Positions 37,517 to 48,723 of a stretch of 64,000 nucleotides of DNA are shown piece after piece; the first letter of the stretch is position 1, and the number at the start of each line of letters is the position of its first letter. Made by a program: the position numbers and the translations under genes. Under the pieces are notes generated by a model. The model was not told the DNA's origin, did no database searches, and saw nothing but the letters and a program-made list of their open reading frames with translations. The stretch spans positions 13,461,246 through 13,525,245 of the forward strand of contig NC_135555.1 of the NCBI RefSeq assembly GCF_964340395.1. Direction: 5' to 3'. The DNA is from Glandiceps talaboti (lineage: Eukaryota; Hemichordata; Enteropneusta; Spengelidae).

Positions 37517-40500
37517 CAAAATGTCGACGGCACTTCAAGGAGCTGGACCCTACCACTATTTAACAGGGGCGGTTCATCTTTGTGTGCGCAAACAACGAGC
37601 ATAAGTGTTATTGAAAAAATGTTTGATATAGCTTTTTATTGTACACATTTCATCTACTTTGTTATCCACTCGAATAAGTTGTCTCAGAAATGATAAAAGG
37701 CTTTCGAAGACGAGTAATGCCATTTTAATTTTGTAGCATTTCCCACACGGCACATGTACCACCTCCGTTAGAATACAAGGCAACACCATAGTACCACCAG
37801 TTGACTCTGATATTTACTCTCGTGGTACGCGCATATCGCATTTCAGCGCGCCCTTTATTTTTAGCTGTAACTTTATCCAAAATATTGATGTTTTTGCCAG
37901 CAAATACACGCACACAAATAGTATGCGTCAATGAATAATGAGATCATTTGACCGTAAAATCCTAGCTACAATAATTAGCGGTAGTTTTTGAGCTTTTTAT
38001 CGTTCCGGGATTCAATTGCACTCCAAAACAATATTATTATTGACTCCAACAATTCGATAAGACTGTACTTGACCGCTTCTACTATAACTAATAAGAAATT
38101 ACTGTTCAATAACGAGGTGTTATATTGTACACAATGCGTGTAAATGGCATCCTTTACTTTTCTTGTGGATCCGGCGTAGCCTGTTCGTTTGAAAATGCGC
38201 CTACCGAAATTCAAATCGGGATCATATTTCGCGAAGCAACCGTTTTAGTGGAAAGACCACATTTTCCAAATTGATCCCCCGCACACACACACTTGTAGTA
38301 TCAATCATGTTCTCATTATGCATTTATTCATGTTATTGAATTTTCGACTTTTAGTAATTAGATCGTCACAGGAGCATTTGAATAGTTACAATTCATTATT
38401 TACCAGCAGGAGTTACTTTTCATTTAGTTTTCTCTGGGATTAATGGCCACCCGCTCATCTCGTAATATCCCAGAAGACCGCATAAACCCACGTATGTATG
38501 AGGCGGTACACTACATTATCAAAGCAAGCTCGTAGAATTTTACAGGGTAAATCAGAAATGGACTTTTGTCACTTTTTTGTACTCTCATAATATTTGTAAT
38601 TGATAGCTGTCAATATGATTATTTCTATATGTTTCCATGGAGATTAAGTTTAACGCAGATTAGGATAAATCACAAACGATAGATGAGGTTTTTGGTAAAA
38701 ACAAAAGCATTTCTAATTTTTCCAAGAATATTTCAAGATTTAGTCCGCGTGATGATTACAATTAACATATTTTCAATGTAAATGTATCACGTACCACACT
38801 CTTTCACCACTGGAGATTACAGACAGACGAAAATCATTCAGGTGGGTCAGTCACAACAAAAGTTAAAATATTGAACACTAGCGGGCGCTATTCAATCTAC
38901 ACTCACAGGGCAAAACGAATGAGCACTGTTAATTTCACTTTTTACGAAAAGTATCAAGTAGATTGACTGCAAAATACCCTTTATTAAGATGGCGGGAAAA
39001 CATGAATGGGGTTAATTTTAGGGATAGCAATAGGGTTACAACCCCTGATAAAATTAAATTTGTGTCATGACCTTGACGGGCGCTTATATTAAAACTCATC
39101 CGAAAATTCTAACCTATGGGGTCGGAACAAAATGTGGGCCCAGAAGTAGGCACAATATTTCTTTGCTTGACAAATATGATGCAATTATATATTAGATGTG
39201 CCTAAGTTTTTCTTTATTACTCGAAATAATTACTTTAGTTGGATATAATATTTTTGAAAAATATAACACCATACTTTTACCAAGTGCTCAATAAACTTTT
39301 CATCGTCAACAATTAAAAAACGGTTTAAAATGAATGGATTACTCTTGGCTATATCTAGCATTATTTGCTTACAGATAGATAAACAAAGATAAGAAGACTA
39401 AAAAGAAAACTTAATTCAAAACAACAACTTACTCTGGTAACAATCAGCTGTTACAATTTAAGTTTCATAAAATTTTGTGGTGATACCATACGCCTCTGTT
39501 TCGTTGCTTCAGCAATTGTGTATGTGCTCTGGCTTGGGAGAATGCCTGGTGGTACTCATTCATCGAATTCTGCCAAAACGAGTGAACAATCGGTATTGTC
39601 GAGTGAGGGCGTTAGTCAAGAAAAGTTTTTTTTTTTAAAAGGGGTGGGGTACCTTCTCAGTTGGTATCCACATGACTTCGATGGATGAAATGAATATGTA
39701 CGGTGCTCACAAATGAAACTTTAATTTTCAACACAAAAACTTACAAAAATTCATCAAAACTAGTGTCGACAACAAATATGTGAAAAAAGTCCAAAGAAGT
39801 CTTGAAGTCCAAAGTTTGAGTGGGAGTGGGGAAACACAACTGTTGCCTATAAAAAGCATAGAATCATAGAAGGTATGGGCCACTGCAGTGTACTTTGTCA
39901 CAATGACGTGCAAAATGTGACCCCGACTTTTTGAAGAGATCGACTCCTATCTGTGTTGTTTAGGATACTCTCAGAGTGTTTACAGTTATCGATAACAATG
40001 TGTCTGTGTGAGTCACACACCATGTAAATATGACACATGCCATACTATCCATGCAATAACAAACTACGGTTATAATTTATACTTAAAAAGTCATTCTGCT
40101 CGAAGTAATTCAATGATCTGATGATATACTGGTAACTGACACGACCCGGTCTCTATCATAGGGGCGTGTAATATTTCATAGATTGTTGTTTTCCCAGGTC
40201 AACAGACTAAATATAACAACCTTTTGACTATATATTCCTACCTGCAAGGAGAAAAGAATATTTCTACTAGTATAGAGATTGATACATTTGTAGCAGCAGG
40301 ATTCGTACGATATTTTCCTAAGAAAACGGCAATCTAAGCAACACAATTACTATTCAAATTAGATAAAGAGTTGGATGACAGATGTTTACATTTCGCACAT
40401 CGTTGCTGTTGTTAGTTATATTAACAGGTTAATTTAATGTTATGATGTATAATTTATAGAACGTTTGTCAAATTCACGGTTATATTTACCTGTCACGTCG

Positions 40501-41213
40501 AGACGTTAGCCTGTAGAGACCTTTCTGACTTGAACAATTGATGTCATTCGCCCAAATATATTGGCCAACAACACTAATGGCCCAGATTGCCTATATTGTC
40601 TAGTCTAAAACTAGTACTGGGGAGGTCGTATACTTATTAGGTAAAAATATATATAAGGAGAGAGGATACTATAATAAATACTTTTCAGATAAACTATATC
40701 GTAAAATAACCCCAAATATAACGAATTCTTTCCGTCCTAAGTTTGGTTTAAGTCAGTGCCCGATTTTGTATACTTTTCCGTTCTTTCTTCCCAAAGCTGC
40801 ACATTCTTAGTCAATTTCAAGATGTTTTCCCAAAATAAATTTGTACCTTTTTATATGTAATGTGTAAAAAAAATACCATTGCGACTGTTTTGACTACCAC
40901 CATGTACTGCTATGCGAGTTTCCAAGACACAATCATCGGCGGATCTGTGGCGAATCTATGAACAGCGCCCTCATAATACTACCTGTGATGTTGAGACCGG
41001 ACCACCTTGATGTTAAACATAAACTTTTTCGTGAAACAAAACAATTTTGGCAACATAAAAAAATATTTGCTAGAGAATTGGTACTTTATATGATCTCCCT
41101 GTTACGTGTAAATTTAGCTCGTGTTATCTTCTGTGATACATAGCTGCAATAATTGTAGCGTTAGTTTAAGATTTTATTTATTTTCGTTTTTTTTAGCCTT
41201 TTTTTTCGTTCCG

Positions 41214-41256
41214 GGCTTAAACACAAAAGTAACGTAAGTTTTGTGTTAAACCCAAA
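41214..41256. repeat. Hairpin
   Basis: GGCTTAAACACAAAA is followed ten bases later by its near-inverse TTTTGTGTTAAACCC. Isolated stem-loop in the intergenic spacer. Confidence 0.6.
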
Positions 41257-42344
41257 ACGAGAAAACTAATAAAGTAATAAAAAAGAACAACAAAAAACTC
41301 AAAATCAAAACTAACGGTACTGTGGTACCTGATGATCCCTGATGTAGGACACTGTTGATAATCACATTGTTCTCATTGTTGACATATCATTGGACACTTG
41401 TTTTCATTCACACCAACATGTGCCGTGTTGTGTGAACAGTGTTGTTCTAGATCTGGTGACATATGTAATAGATGCATATAATTAAGTGATGAACCACGCC
41501 CTGAGGATTGGTATACCCCGAGGTTTGATTGTACAATATATTCTACGACCCATCCGACTATCATTCTTCCTAAAATCAGTCTGCATTCTTTCTATAAAGC
41601 AGTCTTATCAGTTTCCAGAACGTTGTGATATTGAACAAAATGTACCTCAAATATTTAACATTGTATTTGTCTTTATTCTTTTAAAATTGAAATACTAAGT
41701 ATTTCCTCATCATACACATGTAATATATATAACTACTGACCGTATAAACTCCCCGATACTATATTGTCGTCATCACACATTGTGGAAATATATCGGCTGT
41801 TTCACAATCAATGCTTCTCTTAAATGGCGCCAACGGGCAAAAATGGAAATGGAAAGTCCCGAAATAGGCTTAAAAGTGATCCTTATAGGTAGTTCAGGAA
41901 ATAAGTTGATAAATCTCAATTGTTCTACTCTTCGGTCTGCAGTGTTTCTGATACTACATGTTACATACACTACAAATCACATCTCATCAGAGTCTAGGGC
42001 ACTGAAGTTGAAACAGATTGTAGGTATGGACACCTAAGTTCTGTAACATATATCAAAGTGACCTTACTATAGTAAAGCTGCAATAATAGTTTTATTATAC
42101 CAATGTTTAACACGGACACTGCCATTTGTATTTGACATGCGAAACTTTGTACCAAGATGACGTACAAAATGAGCATTCTCAGGCCTTTTTATTGGGGCTG
42201 ACTGTGGAGGGTCTATGGGCTGAACAGGCGTTGTGGCATACAAATGTGGTCGAAACTTCCCTTTGTTAATTGTAGAAATAGTTATTATAACACGGGGTGG
42301 GGTGGGGTGGGGGCTAAATTACGTTTCATAGTTGTCTGCCATGC

Positions 42345-43076
42345 ACACTGTCATGTAATACATATAACACAGTTACTACTCATATGCACTCTCCATATAA
42401 TTCACCATAATGTCATATCACACATGTAATATATAGCTACATGCACTTCACCATACTGCCTTATCACACATGTAATATATAGCTACTGAACATTTATACT
42501 CTAAATGCAATTCTCCTAGCTGCCATATCACACATGTAATATATAGCTACTGTACATACACTTCACCATACTGTCTTATCACACATGTAATATATAGCTA
42601 CTGTACATACACTTCACCATACTGTCTTATCACACATGTAATATATAGCTACTGTACATGCAATTCACCATACTGTCTTATCACATATGTAATATATAGC
42701 TACTGTACATGCACTTCACCACAGTCTTATCACACATGTAATATATAGCCACATGCACTTCACCAAATGTCATATCACACTTGTAATATATAGCTACATG
42801 TACTTCATACTGTCTTATCACACATGTAATATATAGCTACAGTACATGCACTTCACCATACTGTCATATCACACATGTAATATATAGCTACGGTACATGC
42901 ACTTCACCATAATGTCATATCACACATGTGATATATAGCTACGGTACATACACTTCACCATAATGTCATATCACACATGTAATATATAGCTACGGTACAT
43001 ACACTTCACCATACTGTCTTGTCACACATGTAATATACAGCTACATGCACTTCAACTGTCATATCACACTGGTAGC
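42345..43076. repeat. 51-bp satellite array (~14 copies)
   Basis: The unit contains ATCACACATGTAATATATAG, then CTACTGTACAT-CACTTCACCATACTGTC. Several copies are shortened by internal loss of the CTGTACAT segment. A lone diverged unit may lie at 41709-41780. Confidence 0.95.
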
Positions 43077-43508
43077 TATTGTATATATTTTTTTAAATTA
43101 TCCACACAAGACATAGAAGATTCATGGGACTTAAAGGCAAATTTATTTTGATTTGAATTATTACATTTGACACTGTTGTGTACAAAGAAATCTGACACTC
43201 TCAAAGATGGCATGTGCTCACAATAATTCAACAAAATGATCTAACCTTCATCACTACAAAAAAAAACTGAATTCAATAGGGTCATAGTCTTATTACTCAT
43301 GTACATTATGTCCACTCATAGAAAACACAACTCTGAATGAAACAAAATAAACAAATCTTTTAAGAGGACAAAGTACCCCAACTTGGTTTTGTTTGGGCAA
43401 TGTAAATGCATTATAAGCAGTCACTTACTAAACACTTTCTGCATGACCATATTTCTATGTTTAATATATAAATTGCTGAAATGTGAGAAATAGTCTCATT
43501 TTGACCGA

Positions 43509-43581
43509 CTGTAAGATACGTAGTGTTGTTGAGAAGGGTTGACCGACGTTTGAGGGCGCCATGTCACGGCGTACCTTACAG
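43509..43581. repeat. MITE family A, copy 3 (73 bp)
   Basis: CTGTAAGATACGTAGTGTTG at the left, GTCACGGCGTACCTTACAG at the right, with core TTTGAGGGCGCC. ATTTTGA occurs just outside both ends (7 bp) and might be a target duplication. Confidence 0.85.
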
Positions 43582-43854
43582 ACTAATTTTGATATTGCAT
43601 ATCAAAATACATACTCGTGCAAACGCACTCAAGTATGCATTTTGGTACAAAGATTTTAGCAGCGAGACAGATTTTACATTAGGTCACCAGTTTCCTACAA
43701 GTTTAAAACGCTTTTAATAGAGCTCAAACCTGATTACTTGATTGAAGACATTTTATTAAATTCTCTCTGTATCCATAATTTATAAAATCTTGTAAAATTT
43801 ACAATTGCAAATATATTTGAACTTGTAAAATTACCTATATTGAAATTTTTGGTA

Positions 43855-44065
43855 AAAATAGTTGCCTTTCGGCCAACTATGATCAGGTCATGAAACAAAG
43901 TGACCTGTGTATGCCTGTATAACCTTTGTACCAAGTTTAATTGAAATTGGCCTATGCGCAGAATTGCTGCAGACTGACATCTATGCATAAAGAGGATGGA
44001 GCCCATTCCCGGGTACCCATGTGGGTAGTGCCTGTTGGGGCTAAAAAATAAATAAATAAAAATCA
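43855..44065 (+). mobile_element. SINE-like fragment with (AAAT)n tail
   Basis: A sequence with no open frame ends GTTGGGGCTAAAAAATAAATAAATAAA, as a SINE 3' tail does. The end GGGGCTAAA-TAAA recurs at 46580-46590. No target duplication seen. Confidence 0.35.
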
Positions 44066-44449
44066 TTAAATTGTGACTATGTTGCTGCTAAACTTTGAAT
44101 GAGCACAACTGACAAACTCTATACAAAACAGAGAGATGTGATGGCAGCTATCAGCTTTTACATCCATGCTATAACTCAACATTTGGCACCACACACCCAA
44201 TAGACACAAGTAAGTATTGATATTTTATTTCACTATTTCTAAACCTCTCAGCTATTCTCATAATTTGACACTGATAATAACAACTGTACGTCAGTTGTCA
44301 TATTATTATATGTATACAGCAATATATACTCTCAATACTGGTGAGTAAATGCTTCAACATAATAATTCAATATGGGATTTAGGGCCACTCAAGTGAGAAC
44401 ATCTATGTTCTAGCGAGCCTACTGTATAACATCACGGTAAAGTCAGCAT

Positions 44450-44740
44450 ACTGCAGTGCTGTGTCACACTGATGGTAAAGGTTGGCCTTCAGCAGGGCTG
44501 AGATACACCACTGCTCCATTAGGGCCACATTAGTGCTGTATGCACCACTGTTTATATCAGCTGACTACAGTGCTGTATTACATTTCTGTTCATGTAGGCC
44601 TTCAGCAGGACTGTATTTCATCACTGTTCCAGCTGCCCGACATCAGTACTGTTTTATACAAGACCTACAGCAGTGCTGAAATTTATATGCATTGTACTTT
44701 AGAATGCTGACTTACATGGTCAATACAGTGCTGTTGTTGG
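44450..44740. repeat. Degenerate tandem repeat (CAGYRGTGCTG)
   Basis: Six or more decayed units carrying CAGCAG-GCTG and CACCACTG-T blocks spaced 45-70 bp apart. Confidence 0.55.
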
Positions 44741-45219
44741 GCTGGTGAACACGCAATGAATATACCGACTTGTAGTGGCATTGTGTCTAAATAAGATTGA
44801 AATTTTTTCCACTTGTTCCTATCAACAGCTTGTGTTTTTTACTGCAGCCAGGATAAGCAGTTTAGTCAGAACAGAGAAGTATGACAAATGGAGACTGATA
44901 TCCAATGATGTATGCTACTGATGTAGGTATGGCAAAGACAGGGATACACTAAACATTACCAAGAGTTGACAGACAAGTCTAGTGATGGTTGAGCTGCAAG
45001 ACAGTGATAGACAAAAAAAGCCAAAGTACATATATGATCCATCAACTTAACAAAATCAAAACATGACAGTATTTTGCATGGTGAAATATAATTGAAGATA
45101 AAGACAACCTAAAAATAGCTTTATAAATTTTAAATAATAACAATAAAGACAAAAAAAAAGAGTCACTCCCATTTTCTGCTGTGTTTACATGTATTCACTA
45201 ACTTCAATCTTGGAGTTTT

Positions 45220-45340
45220 CCTCCCTAATTTCACTGCTTGAAATATACCCCTCCCCACTTTCACTGCTTCATATATATATACCCACCCCAATTTCACTCC
45301 TTCATAGATATATCCCTTCCCATTTCCCTAAGTCCAAAAT
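45220..45340. repeat. ~37-bp tandem repeat, 3 copies
   Basis: Three units of AATTTCACTGCTTCATATATA-CCC with TCCC-rich ends. Confidence 0.65.
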
Positions 45341-45354
45341 GACCCCTTCCCAAT

Positions 45355-45590
45355 TTTTGAATTTGCACTTGATACTACCTGAGCTAAAGATGCCTCGACT
45401 CCACATACTACGTATGCTTCTGTCTGTACATATATATGCCAAACAAAATTAAAAGCTTCCCAATTTTGAAGGCTATTTGCCAATGAATTTGCACTTTACA
45501 CTACCTGAGCTAAATATGCCTACACTCTGTATACCGTATGTATGATTTTCATCTGTACATACGGTATACACCATATCAAATAAAAGCTTC
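45355..45590. repeat. ~120-bp direct duplication with perfect hairpin
   Basis: AATTTGCACTT-A-ACTACCTGAGCTAAA-ATGCCT and CAAA-TAAAAGCTTC occur twice in the same order. The second copy holds 15-bp perfect arms, TGTATACCGTATGTA (45528-45542) and its exact inverse (45556-45570). Confidence 0.75.
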
Positions 45591-45885
45591 ATATTGCGTA
45601 CATGATGCCACGATGATGGTATTATCTACCAGAATCTACAGTAATAAATCATTTTCCCTTTCTCTCTCTCTACTTTACTTTATGAACTGTTGAAAAAAAT
45701 CCAGTTTTTACACATCACTGTGACACAATTTAAATAATCATATATAAAAAAAAGGAACAATTATGTTATTTTTTTCGACTTTTGAGATACACATATAAAA
45801 ATTGTATAAAATTGAACTGTAGAAGCACACAAGAAATCAGGCTTTAGAAAACTGTCCTTACAAGATTGTTGCGAGAAAAACTGAT

Positions 45886-46150
45886 GGCTGTGTTCTCATT
45901 CCTCTGTATACTGATATGAATCTACCACAGAATTAAATTTCTTACCTCATAAAATTGGCGTAAAGAAAATTGTACCCAAGTTATGGCAGTATATCTGTTC
46001 CATGATGCCATTTTGAAGGTATCTGACCAATGCTTGGTATTTCATTGAAATCCCTGATTCATTTATATTTGCACTTCTACTGTATCTTTCAGCACAGATA
46101 CATACATTAAAACTATGAGGTAAGAAACGAAGGAGTGAGAACACAGCATT
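45886..46150. repeat. Imperfect foldback repeat
   Basis: GCTGTGTTCTCATTCCTC and TTTCTTACCTCATA at the left are found inverted at the right (GAGTGAGAACACAGC, TATGAGGTAAGAAA). The arms are separated unevenly. Confidence 0.55.
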
Positions 46151-46399
46151 TGCAACAGGAAAATTATAAAAAGAGCCGATATTACCTCAAAATTTTCCTC
46201 TTGGATTTGTGTTGCTAAAAAGTGCATTTATTTTTTAAAACTGACATGATTATTTGTGCACTATATAAATATCTACACTGATGTCTACAAAGGTGTCTTT
46301 TTTATGAATTCACGTGCTGTAAAACATGACCATACACAACATATAGTAAAGCCCATCATATTCATCAACATTTCCTAAACTTCACAATGGTCTATGCAT

Positions 46400-46590
46400 A
46401 GTGTATTAGAAGGATTCACCCTTTGTCCCCTAATAAATGACAGCACATTTTAGTTGTGGGTCAAAATGACAAGAAACTAGCCAGGGATTCTTGAGATATT
46501 GATGACGCAGACAGACGACACACAGACATACACCTGGTATCTCATATATGTAAGCCCCTCTTTTGGGAGGGGGGGGGGGGGCTAAATAAA
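46400..46590. repeat. Possible SINE-like fragment
   Basis: GACGCAGACAGACGACACACAGACA followed by a short CCCCTCTTTTGGGAGGGG hairpin and GGCTAAATAAAC. Resembles interspersed repeats of marine invertebrates, by memory only. Confidence 0.3.
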
Positions 46591-48196
46591 CTTGGTTTTC
46601 TTGTGAATTATCACTTCGTAGGGGGATGACAACATCAAATTTTAGTGTGTCATGAGAAATTGCTTTACGTCAGTGACATACCAAATTGGACTTAGGGGGA
46701 ACACTGCATTAGACCCATTGGTGATAAAACTCCATCTCCCTTCTTTATCTATTCACAGTACTTGTAAATACATTGTTGCCATCTACTATATATCAGTGTA
46801 CACCCAAACAGTGTATTACGATAAACATTCTTTCAAGACCATTCCCAACGAGCTGAAATTCCCAACAGAGCAATGTAGAAACCCTGATGTCTCTAACAAC
46901 AAGTTCCAGTTCATTAAACGCCGACTACAAAAATACACTTTTGTAGAAATTTGTAAAGAGCTCGGATGAAATGAACTAGGTTTGTTGTGTATGGTCATGG
47001 CTTTCAACTTCTGATTCACACACCGCAATGTGCTGGTAGGACTCTGTGTATCCCAATCTCAACAACCAAACAGGAAATGCTTTACACTCATATACATATA
47101 GAAAGATAACTAAAAAAATGGATAAATTTTACACTTAAAAAAAGAGCAACTTTTCATATTTACAGTATATACAAAGTTAACGTTTTGTCATTTCTTTGGA
47201 AGTAAGCAAGAGTAAAGAGGATTTCAACTTTTTTGTTTTTATATCATTGGCCTGACTGTGTAATGGGATAGTTGGCTTTGTTTATATGCTTGCTTGCTTA
47301 CCGGGAGTCTGGAATGCAAAGGACTAAAAACCCTATTATTTTTCTCACCACAAAATGTGAGCTTGGTTTTCAAAATTTCTGAAGCTCTCTGTATGATTTT
47401 ACACACTGTATGTGTATAATCACTTTTCCATTTAGATGTTAACTAATTCCAACAGAGGAAATTCAGGTAATTATTGAACTTGCTCGACAAACAAACAAAT
47501 AAACAAACAAATATGCACATTTGAACCTCAATGAATTTGAACTGCACAACTGTTGTAAATTTTGAAGAAAAAAAACATGTTCTTAAATTTTACGTGAGCA
47601 GAATTACCTGTAACAAAATTTACGGTAACTGGGGTTGCACATCTTTACTGACAAAGATATTGCACATTGCATTGTGGTCTTGTGAATGTTGATTTAGGTG
47701 TACTACATCAACAGAAATGCTGACAAAATCATTCACAATTCAAACAGGTTGAAAGTGTATAAATTATGTGAACTCTGACCTATGATCTCTGATATCAACA
47801 CCACACCAACGTCTGAATATGACATGACAAGTGTACAACACTTTTTACTTTTCTATTGCTAAAGTATCCCTTTCTACTCTTTGGTTGTAGTTTTGATCAA
47901 CATGTATCATCATGATTGATAACGGTGAGTAAAAATAGTACTTTCAGACATTACACCTTGGGCTACTAGTCATCAGTTCATTCCTACACAGTGCAGAAGG
48001 TATGGGTATGACTATAGTAATAGCAACAGTTTTTCTCTTGGTCTCTCTACCTGTAAAACTTGGTGTACAAGAAAACTGATGATCGACCTCACTTGATGTC
48101 ATTCTTCTGGAGAGAAATTGAAATTAAAGAGTGCTTTGATTCAATATGGCTTGTTTTCAGACCAATGATGTACAATATATAGAACTATATAAGTAT

Positions 48197-48350
48197 TCAC
48201 CGACTCTATCCCATAATAAGAAGGGTTCACCGACAGTATCCAATGATGAGAGGTTTTGTTAACTCATGATATCCAATGATACGCTGTAATCACCAACAAT
48301 ATTCAACTGAGTGTTCACCCACAACATTCCATGGTAAGAAGTGTTCACCT
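48197..48350. repeat. Degenerate ~38-bp tandem repeat
   Basis: Decayed units of GTTCACCGACA-TATCC-ATGATAAGAAG just downstream of the PSKH1 stop codon, so probably in its 3' UTR. Confidence 0.6.
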
Positions 48351-48384
48351 ATAAAAATCCCGCTTACAAGAGTTTGGCAACAAA

Positions 48385-48723
48385 CTAATCGTCATCATCG
48401 TTATACAAAGTACCACTTTTCGCAAGCTCATCCAGTTCTTCAGGCTGGACTCTTTTGTGTTGTGATCTGAGAGATACGATGGACTTGTTGGACTTATTCG
48501 ATTTGGTAGATCTTGTGGACTTCATGCTACGACTGCGTGACGACGCCCGTTTCAACAGGTTTTGACTTATGGACCGATGCAGGTTCTTCAGACTTGATGA
48601 CGCTGCATTCGTCACAATCCAAGGATGTTTCATGGACTGTGACGCATTCATCCGATCTTTGGCGTCAATGGTCAGCAGTTTAATTATGAAATCTTTACCC
48701 AGATTTGACACATCTTTCCAACA
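48385..48723 (-). CDS. PSKH1: PSKH1 coding exon 2, kinase end and tail
   Basis: Starts CWKDVSNLGKDFI after acceptor TTTTTTTGCAG. It completes the kinase fold (KHPWIV), then a Ser/Arg/Lys-rich stretch (SRSRSMKSTRSTKSNKSNKS) and an acidic end, NDDDD. The acidic end is unlike the human C-terminus as I recall it. Confidence 0.97.
   Translation of the reverse strand, partial: CWKDVSNLGKDFIIKLLTIDAKDRMNASQSMKHPWIVTNAASSSLKNLHRSISQNLLKRASSRSRSMKSTRSTKSNKSNKSIVSLRSQHKRVQPEELDELAKSGTLYNDDDD

Larger units (their letters stand above)
37335..48384. other. Intergenic spacer between KIF28 and PSKH1
   Basis: 11 kb without a gene I can support. The first few hundred bases are the probable KIF28 promoter and the last part probably includes PSKH1 3' UTR. 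Between lie the 51-bp satellite, one MITE, SINE-like fragments and short minisatellites listed separately. Open frames are under 111 codons and none shows a recognisable domain. Confidence 0.55.

Noticed and set aside
43523-43717. Plus-strand frame beginning MLLRRVDRRLRAP
   Set aside because: Its start lies inside a MITE family A copy; the apparent basic peptide comes from the GC-rich core of the element.
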